A DNA stretch of 64,000 nucleotides, taken from contig JAHLJT010009419.1 in NCBI GenBank assembly GCA_031308135.1, positions 65,492,723 to 65,556,722 of the forward strand. Reading direction: 5' to 3'. This DNA is from Acheta domesticus (lineage: Eukaryota > Arthropoda > Insecta > Orthoptera > Gryllidae). The notes under the pieces were generated by a model that was given only the letters and a program-made list of their open reading frames with translations, had not been told where the DNA came from and made no database searches. Positions 1 to 11,160 of the stretch are shown here, piece after piece (position 1 is the stretch's first letter; every line of letters starts with the position of its first letter). Both the position numbers and the translations under genes were made by a program.

Positions 1-610
1 TCAATGGAACATGCGATTTCCAATTTGAGATGCAAAAATGCATTGAAACAGTGTTTATTTCGTTAACAATTAATTTGTTATTATTAAACCAATTTGAAAC
101 TTCTGAAGTTGTTCTATTTACTGCTTCTTTTTTGCAAAGAACATTCGTATCATCAGCAAACTGAACCGTTCTTCCATTTTTAATAGACGAGGGCATATCG
201 TTTACATATAACAGAAAGAGAATAGGACCTAAGATGGAACCTTGCGGGGCCCCATGCTCAATTGGCAAAGAATTGGAAATATAAGTATGTAATGTCCTTT
301 CCTGCCAGTATGGTATTTCTACTCTTTGAGTCCCATGTTTAAGGTACGAAGTTATCCAATCTAGGGCAATACCACGAATTCCATACGAAAGTAATTTTGA
401 GAGCAAGATGTTATGGTCAATAACGTCAAAACCTTTCGAGAGATCTAAGAAGATTCCAATGGGTACTTCATTTTGGTCTATTGATGAAGCAGCATCTTTG
501 AGAAAAGAAAAATTGCAGTTTTCATAGATTTTGATTTTCTAAAACCGTGTTGTGAGTCTGAAAACATTCCTGTAGGAGACAACGCCTCAATATATTCTGC
601 AGAGGTGACA
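1..610 (-). pseudogene. LINE reverse-transcriptase fragment (CR1/Jockey group)
   Basis: Read on the minus strand from about 600 down to the window edge, this translates as the middle of a non-LTR reverse transcriptase. Recognisable blocks in order are QHGFRKSKS, LDLSKGFDVIDHNILLSKLL, GAPQGSILGPILFLLYVND and the catalytic FADDT (about 150-165). These match the CR1/L2/Jockey group, although the exact clade cannot be fixed by eye. The reading frame slips near 510-530, in the A/T-rich stretch after the first block, so it is not a functional ORF. The fragment runs off the left end of the window, and its 5' side stops being recognisable near 610. It would have copied element RNA at a nicked target site. 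It is separate from the Jockey element that starts at 1450. Confidence 0.82.
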
Positions 611-1435
611 GAAGATATCACACCCTTGCTACAAAAGTGACACAATTCAAAAATGAATATTCATTTTCGAGTTTGTGTTTCTATAACTTTACAACATGAC
701 CGATAGTGGGCGGTTGTATCATTTTACTTGTTTGGAGGAGAAACGTGTTCATAACTACAAAAGCGTAGGCTTGATAGTTGATAAGTGGAGTCCACAGAGA
801 ACAGGTTGTTAAGAAGGGCAAAACTGTGTTATTTTGAATTGTGTAGGTCTTTTGAGTTGAAATCACAAAAAAATCAGCGTGATATTTCTCTTTTTGTTGC
901 CTTATTTGATCAAGGTAAGCTTAAAACTGTTAAATAATTTGAATTAATGCCAGGTTTGAAGAATCAGTTCAGGGAATTTACAGTTACATCAGTTTTAATG
1001 AATAAACTGAAGTGTCCCATTGCTGTGTTTTTGGACACAACAATATCGTTTTTAATATAAATGCTGGTGGTGTAGATACCTTCTAATAATAAATAAAAGA
1101 AAGGTGTTGTCTGGTATCAAATATCGTATATATAGGCTTAAAATATTTTCGATAGCATAGCTAACAACATCAGAGCTATCTGAAAATTATATAAAAACAT
1201 GAAATATAGAATATAAATTATTTACAAAAACCTTTTAGTATGTGCAAATTGTTAATGCCACATGCGTAAGCAAAATGAGTCGTTGCAGCGTTTGGGCGAA
1301 AAACGAAGTTCTGCGAATAGTTTGTTATTTTCTATTTGAGTCATTTTTAGCCTTCCCAAGTAAACACTATGGTGTTGATTGTAGTGTTCATTGCATTCCT
1401 TCTGACGATGTATTAGTGGCATTTTGAGTTACTTC
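611..1435. other. Unassigned AT-rich spacer
   Basis: Between the RT fragment and the Jockey insertion site I see no coding, RNA-gene or repeat signature. The short open frames at 681-866 and 1242-1427 have no recognisable domain and look like chance. Confidence 0.5.
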
Positions 1436-1449
1436 ATTTTAAAAGAACT
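1436..1449. repeat. Target-site duplication, 3' side of Jockey element
   Basis: The 14-base ATTTTAAAAGAACT lies directly beside the element's poly(A) end, which reads as a T run at 1450-1458 on the plus strand. The same 14 bases recur at 6291-6304 beside the 5' end. The match is perfect. Confidence 0.93.
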
Positions 1450-1724
1450 TTTTTTTTATATCCTGCCCGTTCGGCCCTTCCGGCCTTTCGGGGGTTATTA
1501 TTTACAAAATATACATACATCAATTACGTAACAGTCTCCTTCAGTTACATCAGGGCACAAGTACACTTACTTGAGCTCATGTTTTAATCTACTTATAATA
1601 ATACTACTTTACTATTTACTATAATACAAAGTTACAACACTGTGTAAATACCACATTTGTGAATGATACTACATACAGTTATAATCATCACATACATATT
1701 TACAAAGTCAACACCAGCCACCAT

Positions 1725-4449
1725 TCATGGTGGCTTTAAGCGATCTTTTGAATAGCGTGACAATATCCTGGATGATGTATACGCTGTACGGCAAAGGTTG
1801 AAAGTTCTTCTGCTCGGACAAGCTTCAAGCCTTAAATAAATTTTTTTAGATAGTTTATTTATGTGTGCTTTAATGCAACTAATGTTCAATTCCCTTTGGA
1901 TTTGCGCATTAGGAATAAACCAAGGAGCTTTCGTAATCAGTCTTAGGAATTTGTTTTGTATTACTTCTAATTTATTAATATGCGTGTTTGCAGCTCCTCC
2001 CCATACTGAGCATGCATAGGTGAGCGACGGCCGAATTATAGATTTATAAATTGTTACTCCGTTTTCTATTCTTAATGTTGAATTTTTATTTATTAATGGG
2101 TAGAGTTTGCCAAGTTTTGCATAGGTATTGTTTGCAATATCTACTATGTGGTTCTTCCATGTTAGTCTTCTATCTAATTTGACTCCTAAGTATTTGACGG
2201 ATTGGTTATTGTTTAGCCAGGGAACCGGATTGTTACTGATTGTTAACACTGGAGGGGTTATAAATCTTTTCAGGGAGAAAATTTTTGCTTGTGATTTGCT
2301 TGGATTTATCTGGATTCTCCATTTGTCAGTCCATTTGATTAATGTATTTAAATCTTTTTGAAGGTATTCCAGGGCAATATTTAGTTCTTGATGTTGTGAC
2401 AGGATGGCAGTGTCATCTGCGAAAAAGGCTATTTCGGTATCTATTAATTCCGGAAAATCGGCAAGGAAAATTTTGAATAAAGTTGGTGATAAAAGGGGAA
2501 CCTTGTGGAACTCCCGCTGATATTCTGTATTTTTTCGATATGGTGTCGTGTATTTTAATTTTAAACGATCTGTTTAACAAGAAACTTTCAATTATATTTT
2601 GAAGATATTTGGGAATGCCTAGATGGCGAAATTTGTATTTCAGACCTGTGTGCCAGACACGGTCAAAAGCTTTAGTAACATCTAAAAATATAGCTGCCGT
2701 GTACTTTTTCTCGTGGAAGCCCTTTGCAATTAAATCCGTAACTCTTAAAATTTGGTGTTCTGTCGAGTGATTTGCTCTGAAGCTAAACTGGGTATCAGGG
2801 ATGGCCTTAGTACCGTTTAAGAATTTATTTAAACGCACTAAAATTAGTCTTTCAAACACTTTAGCTAATGAAGGTAATAGGCTAATTGGCCTGTAATTGT
2901 CTAGTTGTTGTGGACATTTATTAGGTTTGCTTATTGGAATAATTATTGCATTTTTCCAATCACTTGGGTAATACCCTAGTCTTAAAGCTGCATTTAATAT
3001 TGCTGCTATTGCTGCTATTGTGCATCTTGGTAGTTCTTTTAATATTTGACTAGTTATTAGGTCCTCCCCTGCCGCTTTCCTGTTTTTGAGTTTGTTTATT
3101 GTGCGTTTAAGTTCTGCGGGGGTTATGAATTTTGTTCTTGCATCCGCAGAGTATATAGGTTGTTTCATGCTGTTTAAAATTTCCTCATTAAAAGTGTGGT
3201 TTACTATTGGATTGGGTTTAAAGGTATTTACAAAGTGAGCAGCAAAGGCCTCCGCTTTCTCTTCATCTGTATAGGGAGTGTTAGTATCTGATTTTAATGG
3301 TGGTATTATAGATTGCTCTCTGGTAACCTTTTTGATGGTAGACCATAATGAAGGTGAACCTGGGCTAATTTGCGCTAAAAATTGCTTGAATGAGCTATAT
3401 CTGTGTTCATCGATTAGAAATTTAACTTTTTTGCATAAAGAGTTCCATTTCTCTTTTAAGTGTGGCAGTCTATACAACTGCCAGAGTCTTCTAATTCTGT
3501 GTTTATTTTTTATCAATTCCTCTATGTTTTTCGGTAGCCAGTAAGATAGATGTTTGTTACGCGTATATTGCACTGGTTGACATGATTCTTTAACCGCGAA
3601 GCTTATTGCTTCTACTAGATTATTAATTAGTGAATCAATATCTGATTTGTTTTTGATATCTTTTGGGAACGAAAATTCCGTAGATACTTTTAATCTAAAA
3701 AGATCCCAGTTTATTTTACCATTTATTAGTTTACTTATATTTTTTACTTTAGCAGTACTCTGAAATGATATTATTATGGGGTTATGATCCGAATCGAGAT
3801 CAGGTATTACTGAGTGAAAAACGGGACAATTTATATTTGTGGTTAGACTTATGTCAAGAATGTCAGGAGCGCACTTATTATTAAATGGGTATCGCGTAGG
3901 TGCGGGCGGCGCGTGAATTAAAATATTATGCCTCTGAGTAAACTGTAAAAGTTTACGACCTGCTTCTGTTGTAATTCTGCAGTGCCATGCTTTATTTTTA
4001 CTATTTAAGTCACCTATAACAATTATTTTCTTATTATAGAAAGCATTGTTAATGTTCAAGTTAAAAATTTTATCCAAAGTATTTTCTGGGAATTTCTTAT
4101 TAGGTGGTTTGTAGGCAGTTATTATGATTATTTCTGAATCGGTTGTGTTTAGATTTATTGCTACCGTCTCCAGGCTATCTGAAGTGGGGCATTGAATTTG
4201 AAAGTGAGCAAGTTCTTTTCGGATTATAATCGCGACCCCACCCGCAGCTTTACGAGAAGGCCTATCATTTCTATATACATTAAAACCAGGTATCTTGAAT
4301 TTGTCCGTTGGATGGAAATGTGTTTCCGTAATGCAAGCTATTTGTATTTCGTGAAAGAACAGAAAGTTCCTGAATATATTCTCTTGTTTGCTTAGGCCGT
4401 TTGCATTCCAGTTTAATAGTTTTAAATTAGTTAGCTGGCTAGGCTTCAT
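1725..4449 (-). pseudogene. Jockey ORF2: endonuclease and reverse transcriptase, broken by one frameshift
   Basis: From the ATG at 4449 the frame is open to about 2495. It encodes an N-terminal APE-like endonuclease with its landmarks intact (LNWNANGL, ITETHF, GDLNSKN, SDHNPI), then the RT fingers and palm (NYRPISLLPS, LDVTKAFDRV, AGVPQGS). Just after AGVPQGS one extra base in the A run at 2491-2494 (T run on the coding strand) throws the frame off and it terminates at 2413. In the next frame the RT continues with no stop through FADDT (2409-2423) and the thumb to a stop at 1725. The pair would span about 908 codons, normal for Jockey ORF2. It is recent and nearly intact, but inactive in this sequence. 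A sequencing indel in the homopolymer is the alternative explanation. Confidence 0.9.
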
Positions 4450-6065
4450 TTTTGTAACGCAACCTGAATCATATTTTGGATTTGTGGTAAGAGAAGATTC
4501 ATTATTTGAGTTATCACAGTACTTGTGATTGATTCGATTAGTCTATTCACATCAATGGCTTGATTTGTGTACGGCAATGTATTTCTAAAAGTATATTGAG
4601 AATTATTTAAAGGTCTTGTCCAAGGGCCTGGCCTTTCGGGTAGGGGAGGGAATTGTTGAACGTTGAAGACTGGAGGTTGGCTATATCTGGCTAGCCTGCT
4701 TTCATATCTTGTCCCTTGATCTACACTTTGCGAACTATTCAATGCCTTGCCCTGTACTTCGTTAGATCTAGAACCTGCTACCGATTTATTAAATTTCTTG
4801 TTTAATTCTGCCTGATAGAAAGAACAACCACGATAATTCGCGGTGTGATTTTGCTTGCAATTAGCGCAAGAGGGTTGAACCCCAGATTTAGGAAGAGTAC
4901 ATTTTGAGTAATGATGGTCACTGAGGCATTTAACGCATCGAGGATTGTTGTGATAGTTAGCTTGCGTATGCCCAAAGCGTTGGCAATTTTTACATTGGAT
5001 AGGAAGCTTAGTTTTTTTTCGTACAAAGACTCTAACAACACAGCAGTCTAGCTTATTTAGTTTTAGAATTGCTCTACCAGCAACATTGTTCTCTACATCA
5101 ACTGCAACTATCTGCAGAGGTTTTCTATTTTTACCATAAAGTCTTACCACTTTTAATACAGGGTATGTATCATTAAGTTCATTTTTAATCTCATTAACAT
5201 CTAAGCACTCCGGTACATCTTTTATTACAACTTCAAAGGCCTTAACAGATGGGTCTTTAAAAGAGTAGAACTCTATCTCGTTATTTTCACAAAATTTTCC
5301 AAATTTCCTAAAATCATCGATGTTATAAAATTGCACTTTGAATTTATTATTACTGTATTTGACTTCAAAATTTTCAATCTCATTTTTCACAATATCTTCT
5401 TTAAGCAGTATATAATTTAGAAATTCATCATCTCTTTTATTGTAATTTTGAATAATAATTGGGGGAATTTTTACTGCCTTGAGTTCACTATCATCATTTT
5501 CCTCAACGTTATCTAAGGGTCCAAATCTATTTCCTACAGGTACATTATAAAGCGTTTGGTTTACCTCAGATTGTGAACGTTTTTGTCTTTTATCACTTAA
5601 CACTTCACTAGAATCACTGTTTCTTTTTAGTATATATCTACCTTTTTTAGTTGGAGCGTTGAAAGTACGTTGCATTGCGCCCTGTCCAAGCTGCTCAGGG
5701 TTCATTTTGTCGTTTTGTTGCTCCGCTTCTGTGTTTTGAAGTTCCGAGGGAGGTGGAAAAACCCCGGTGTTGCTACGATGTACTTGCTGTTGTTGGACTG
5801 CTTCTAGATTCGTTAAACCTTGCTGTTGAGCTTGCACAATGTTTTGCATTATACACTGCTGTGGTAAGTTAGCACTCAATTGTGACTGGAATGGTATGTA
5901 CCCAGCCTGATATTGCGGCAACAATTGACCATTTTGATATGCGAACGTAATGTTATTTTCCACTGAGCACGAGTGGGGTGACTCTTCAAAGTTTCCTTCA
6001 CCGTTTGTTGCTTCCATTGCCATTTTTATTTGCTGCCCCGTACCGGGGCAGCCGTTCTCACACAT
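4446..6065 (-). CDS. Jockey ORF1: gag-like zinc-knuckle nucleic-acid-binding protein (539 aa)
   Basis: This open frame of 539 residues starts at the first ATG after the element's 5' UTR. The N-terminal third is Gln-rich and low in complexity. Residues of about 220-350 resemble the PRE_C2HC domain that precedes zinc knuckles in insect LINE gag proteins. Three CCHC-type knuckles follow at about residues 355-420: CKNCQRFGHTQANY, CVKCLSDHHYSKC and CANCKQNHTANYRGC. The first has Tyr where the last Cys is expected, so that knuckle is probably damaged, apparently by one G-to-A type change. The family binds element RNA and forms RNP particles. The stop overlaps the ORF2 start as ATGA (4446-4449), a layout that suggests termination-reinitiation. 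It belongs to the transposon and is not a host gene. Confidence 0.9.
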   Translation of the reverse strand: MCENGCPGTGQQIKMAMEATNGEGNFEESPHSCSVENNITFAYQNGQLLPQYQAGYIPFQSQLSANLPQQCIMQNIVQAQQQGLTNLEAVQQQQVHRSNTGVFPPPSELQNTEAEQQNDKMNPEQLGQGAMQRTFNAPTKKGRYILKRNSDSSEVLSDKRQKRSQSEVNQTLYNVPVGNRFGPLDNVEENDDSELKAVKIPPIIIQNYNKRDDEFLNYILLKEDIVKNEIENFEVKYSNNKFKVQFYNIDDFRKFGKFCENNEIEFYSFKDPSVKAFEVVIKDVPECLDVNEIKNELNDTYPVLKVVRLYGKNRKPLQIVAVDVENNVAGRAILKLNKLDCCVVRVFVRKKTKLPIQCKNCQRFGHTQANYHNNPRCVKCLSDHHYSKCTLPKSGVQPSCANCKQNHTANYRGCSFYQAELNKKFNKSVAGSRSNEVQGKALNSSQSVDQGTRYESRLARYSQPPVFNVQQFPPLPERPGPWTRPLNNSQYTFRNTLPYTNQAIDVNRLIESITSTVITQIMNLLLPQIQNMIQVALQK

Positions 6066-6290
6066 TACACTGACCTAGTGTTAATGTATGATTGTGTACA
6101 CTTTTCGAAAATAATATGAAAATAAATAAACGGAAGAATAAGTAAAACCTACACCTGGTTTTACTAGTGAAACACTTCCACCAATGTTATCAGCGTCGTA
6201 ACACAATAACTCACTGGTAGTAGCAGAAAGCTTATCGCGAGGAGCGGCTCTCGCTGAGGTCTTACCCCGACGGGAGCCGAGCTCGAACTG

Positions 6291-6304
6291 ATTTTAAAAG
6301 AACT
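6291..6304. repeat. Target-site duplication, 5' side of Jockey element
   Basis: This is the second copy of ATTTTAAAAGAACT, directly beside the 5' terminus of the element and identical to 1436-1449. Confidence 0.93.
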
Positions 6305-8629
6305 ATTTTATAACTTTGTAAGTTGTGTCAGTTTTGAAGAAGTTGATTAGGATATTTTGAGTTGTCATTTTTTAAGAATATACTCACACATTTTCTTTTC
6401 CGTTCCCTTCTCATGCAGAATAATGAAATTGTCATCAGGGCGTTCCCCTGTAGTATTGCACGATATTACAGAGGATTGATATTCTTCTCATGCTAATCTT
6501 GAATGAATTGAAGGAAAAGAAGACCTTGAAACAAATCCATGTGATGAGGTAGCAAAGAGGTAACAAATCCACGTGATGAGGAAGATCATAACAAAATACA
6601 TACAGAGCGAAATTGTCATAGGGATGTATCATTCATAATGAAATCCTGTAATAAAATAAGGTCAATTGTTGCTATTTCCAGTTCTGAAGTATATGCATAC
6701 ATGCTGTTGCATATAGGTCAGAGAGTTCTATCTACAAGCAACTTAATTCGAAATAAAACATTATCAATAAGGATAAAATGAAATTATTAAAGTGACATAT
6801 GTAAATGTTTCATTCTAGAAAAGTGCCAGAACTAAATAATCAACGGCTATATGACTGATCAAGATACTTAGAGTTACATAAGTAAAACAAAGGTCAGTTA
6901 TTTAGGGTTAGAGCTAGAAATAAGTATAACACCATTTAATCATGGTTTTGTATCCATTCTCATAAGTGCAGATAAATTTGTTTGTCTTAGTAATGTTTCC
7001 TTATTGCCACAAACATTTTTTGTGATTTATGGAGAACCTGGCATTTTGGGTTCTGCCACTTTTGTACCAAGTGTGTGATATGGTAGAGGCGGTAAGGAAA
7101 CCAACTCGTCCCACGCTCCTTGGTCTCCGTGACACCCGGCTCCATCACCCATCATGGTGGACAAAAGACTAACGGTCCCGTTTCCTTTATCTCCTTCAAA
7201 TACTGCAGTTTTGATATTTTTCTACAAAATTTCCCCTCTTACCCATTCGAAAGTTATTTTCAGAAGTTTTCGGTAATCAATGTTATACACACATATCTGC
7301 AAATCCTTGGTTCCGTGAATGATTTCCAGGTCCTTATTATTCGTCTGCTCTTGTGAACCACCTCTTGGTTCTTGGTTGGAAATGAACTTGGTGGCGAAAC
7401 ATTGAAAGAAGAGTAAACGGTTAAACTTAGATTATGTAACAGTACAATAGGTCTACGAGAAATTTCAAATTATGAAATAGTTATTATAATGTGTGAAAAC
7501 TACGTACGCTAACAAAATCATCTATTCTGGAGAAATTTTTGTTAAGTTTTGATTTTCACAAAGAGGAGAACAATTTTTATTATTTTTTCATTTACTTTGA
7601 AAATAGGGTATATTAAAGAATTAAACATGAAATAATTTATTTTAAATAATAATTTTTACTTTAATAATAAAGAAGTAAATGTATAAAATGTAAATGAAAA
7701 CAAGCTTTTTTTGCGTTTGGAGAGCGTATTATAGCGACAATAAGTTGTAAATCTAAAATATTGTTTTCAGAAAGAATCAATCAATGCTCCCCCGGTTCAA
7801 TATTTGTCTGGCTTTTAGATTAAATCCCATGTTGACATCAGTTCTCACACCAAAGCGCTCGCTTACTGAACCAATTCACTTGTACCATTCCCTTACTTGT
7901 ACCAGTTCAACAACCTCACCGTACAAAATGCGCAGTAAATTCAACTAGGCTCTAATTTGCTTCTCTGCCGCTCACGAACTCTGTTCGTGAATAATGTTCA
8001 TGAATAATGTTCACTCCATTCTTCACAGGAGAGCACCAATTACTGCAACTAGAATAAACTGAACTCAGTGTTCGCATTTCCACGAGTAGAGGGGCAATCT
8101 TATTCATTTCCCTTCATTCAACAGAATCTTTGGAGCGATATGAACAGAACTTCGTGTGATTTCTAAGATCTTTATGAAACTGAATCAAATACTCAAGTTT
8201 CTCCATATTTAATTTAAGATTAAACATATTGCATGTTTCTTACTCGCACCAGAAGTTACGTTTTTATTGTTCAATGTAGTATATCGCACCAAATTCTCTT
8301 TAGTCCCAAAAACCTCCAATTTTTGCTTTAAAACCCCTTTTCCGAAAAAATTCATAAAAGTGATTAGTTCTCACTCCCGAAATTTAAAATTATCAACAAA
8401 ACACATGGAATTGCTTTAATTCAGTTGTTGTTGCTTTTACAGTTAATACCAAAAACTTATACCTCCGACTACATGTCTTCCTGGCGGATGATTTACTAAA
8501 ACTTCTTGTCTAGAGAAGGAACCAGCAGAGGGAGCTCAGCGCAACATGCCCGGAGAATATGCGAGTAGTGCTCTAATGAACGGCTCACGGATTGCTCACA
8601 ATATTCCCTCTCTTTTCCTTTTCCTTCCT
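6305..8629. other. Unassigned AT-rich spacer
   Basis: No gene is recognisable. A 15-bp direct repeat (GTTCGTGAATAAT and GTTCATGAATAAT, near 7983-8015) is the only local structure noted. Short open frames here (6435-6632, 7120-7356) carry no domain. Confidence 0.45.
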
Positions 8630-8850
8630 TTCTTTTACTCTCCACTTACACACATACATTTACTACACTACCACACATTGTTAGGAGACCAGTCGTCAGT
8701 CTAGAGCTTGTCCCGACAAATTACCCCGCCATCTGATGTGCAATCGGATGTGATGTGAGCGCCGGATGTCATCATTCAGAGGGGAAGTAAAACCATCATC
8801 TTCCGCGATATACCTGGCGCGGCTAAAGGCCACCAGTTGACGGGCCCGGA
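8630..8850 (+). repeat. Dispersed repeat family A, copy 1
   Basis: The core runs from an ACACA-rich stretch through ACTACACTACCACACAT and AGAGCTTGTCCCGACAA to GCGCCGGATGTCATCATTCAG. The same ordered blocks recur at 31980-32190 (plus), 47740-47975 (minus) and about 48520-48780 (minus); the GCGCCGGAT block also recurs near 48300 (plus). It looks like an old interspersed repeat of unknown class; no coding capacity is visible. Confidence 0.6.
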
Positions 8851-10029
8851 AATATCAATCAAGAAATAAATTTAAAGAGTTATTCAGGCTTTCGAAATGA
8901 TAAGCATCATTTGTTTCATGATAAGAATCGTTTTGAGTTGTAGGGTTCATAACTCTACATGAATGAACTGGGTGGATCGATTACAATCATTCCGAATAAC
9001 GCAGTAGACCTCTAGTAGAGTTCTATGAACTTTCTTCATGACACCCCCCCCCCAATGAACCCTAAGCAATAAACCTGCATCCTCCCTCTCAAATGCAAGA
9101 ATCTTACACTGAACAGGTTACTTATGCGCTCTCCGGATTATAAATAAAACAAATACACATATTACGAGTGTGATTTACATGTTATGAGGCATAGAATAGT
9201 ATATTCTTCCATAAGCGTAGAATGATAGCTATTATTCACGAGTTGATGTTGTCGGAATTTCTGCGAGTGAAAAATAGCCATTCTACGTGAGTAGAAGACT
9301 ACGCTTGCTCTACGACTTTCAAATTAATATTTTAAAAATATTAAATGGGCGCCTGAACCTTATAGAACGGCTACAGAACTCAATGTTCTCTGACCCTAAC
9401 AAACACCAACTCGCATACTGTTTCGTGGTTCACCTGTCTACCTCTCTTATGACAGATGCAATCAGTCGCAGCAGAGCACGCAGGCGACTCTGTAGGCGAC
9501 TGCGAGAACCCTCTTTCGTGTGTAATGAACTATGACGAATGTGATTGGTCGACAGCCGTGCGAGAATAATATTCCCGCACGGCTTGTGGAATCGGTATCA
9601 TTTCTGCATCGGATAACGTGCAGAAATATATACATTCTGGAGTAGTCGCAGAGAAAATAAAGTACCCTACAATTTTAAATGTGTAAACCAAAACAATAAA
9701 AAATATGTTTTGGCCGTAGTTGAAATCTTATCACGAGTGAATAATTGAACGCATGGCTTCATTTGGCGATACTCTATAATCTTTTAGGGAACATATCTGC
9801 ATTTAAAAACTTTAAATTTCGGGCATTTCAGGCATTCATTACGTTCTTACTTTCAAAGCCACTCGGGACGAGCATTCCAAAAAGGGTGTCGCAGGCACTC
9901 AGCTCTCATTTCCATAATGGCAGCTGCCACACAAAACTGGTTGCTGCCGCCGCTGCCAACCACAACTTTCGAAAGCTGGCGATGGCATGAGTACGCCCGC
10001 GCGGCGCTTTTTTCAAGTTCGCCCTCCCA
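8851..10029. other. Unassigned spacer
   Basis: No gene is recognised. A C9 run at about 9045-9053 and moderately GC-rich sequence from about 9840 are the only features. The small open frames at 9745-9990 and 9853-10059 overlap on opposite strands and have no domain. Confidence 0.4.
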
Positions 10030-10870
10030 TACTATTACTCGAGGCGAGCACCCAAACACGCCGCCCAGAACGAGTCCAGGTCACGGCAGTGGCAGTGGTT
10101 TTTCCGCCTCGCGAATCCACTGCTGGTTGGATTCCTCTGACTGCGAATTTTCAATTACCAGTCAGTATGTTATTCATTCCAGTAAAACTCATTTTCAGGG
10201 TTATCAATTGAAGAAATAAGGTTTGTACAAAAACTATAACCATGACATTTACTTATTAGTACACGTGTTGTGAAATTAAATTACAAAATTTCCTCTTTTT
10301 ATTGCTTTCCTTGTATCTTTTTTAATTTATTACTATTACGTGTATTTTATGATATTGTTTTTGTTTCATTCATTTTTTAAATTATTTTTTAGCACACCAT
10401 TTCTTGCGACGAGTGCCAAAACACGCTATCCAGAACGAGTTCAGGTCACAGAAACAGACATGATTTTTCCGCCTCACAGATCTTCCGCTGGTTGCGTTTA
10501 GCTGGTTATGAATTTTCGATTAGTAGTTATTATCTAATTCAAAAAATCAATATCAGAGTTATAAATTGAAGGAAAGATGTAATTTATACGTTAGTAATCG
10601 TATTGTGAAAATACATTTCGAAATTTCTTATTTGCATTGCATGTCTTTTTTAATTATTACTTTTTTATTTTTTATTTTCATTCATTTTTTAAAATAATTA
10701 TTTATTGATAAATCTATTACTTGGCACGAGTCCACCAGAACGAGTTCAGGTCAGAGGAGCAGAAGTGCCTCCTTCCGCTTTGCACATCTGGAATTGGGTT
10801 TCGGTGCAGAGGCCTTGCAAGAGAATTTTCAATTACACGGTTACAGCTAATAAATTGACCCAGTAGAAGT
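10030..10870. repeat. Degenerate tandem array, about three units of 300-365 bp
   Basis: The anchor CCAGAACGAGTYCAGGTCA recurs at 10065, 10430 and 10735 (spacing 365 and 305). After each anchor come TTTTTCCGCCTC-like sequence, a CTGGTTG-type block and GAATTTTCAATTA-like sequence, then a long AT-rich filler containing TTTCATTCATTTTTTAAA. The units have diverged by both substitution and length. No ORF is shared between them. Confidence 0.8.
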
Positions 10871-10929
10871 CTATAATTGTCGATTATGTATGAAGGAAAC
10901 AATGTTTTTAAACGCAAAAAGTTAACAAT

Positions 10930-11160
10930 GTAAATGTTTTTATTTATTTATTTATTTATTTACGTCAAAAACAGTTAAAAACTGCGTATGACGAGCTATG
11001 GGGAGAAGTGAATTTTGTGCACGTTTTCATAATTCTGTGGTCTCTATCCTAAACCATATTCTAGTCGAATTTTGAATACAGAAAAGAGAGTTTTTTTCGA
11101 GTTTTGTTGACAAAATATTCGCTCCTATATAATAAAATATATTTTCAAAGGTAAATTAGC
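10930..11160 (-). repeat. Non-LTR 3'-tail-like repeat with (TTTA)n
   Basis: (TTTA)n at about 10937-10962 is followed by TACGTCAAAAACAGTTAAAAA and GGGGAGAAGTGAATTTTGTG. A diverged copy with the same order lies at 17318-17430. On the minus strand this reads as a 3' UTR ending in (TAAA)n, typical of a non-LTR element or SINE. The class is inferred. Confidence 0.5.

Larger units (their letters stand above)
1450..6290 (-). mobile_element. Full-length Jockey-type non-LTR retrotransposon (4.84 kb)
   Basis: The element lies on the minus strand and is bounded by a perfect 14-bp target-site duplication (1436-1449 and 6291-6304). On the minus strand it starts CAGTTCGAGCTCGG at 6290, has about 225 bp of 5' UTR, then ORF1 (gag-like), ORF2 (endonuclease plus reverse transcriptase), a 3' UTR of about 270 bp rich in GGCC-type blocks near its end, and a short A tail. 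The order endonuclease then RT, the single-stranded layout and the oligo(A) end fit the Jockey clade. Perfect duplications and only one visible frameshift argue for a fairly young insertion that can no longer move on its own. The 5' end is GC-rich and probably carries the internal promoter expected of this group; that point is inferred. Confidence 0.92.
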
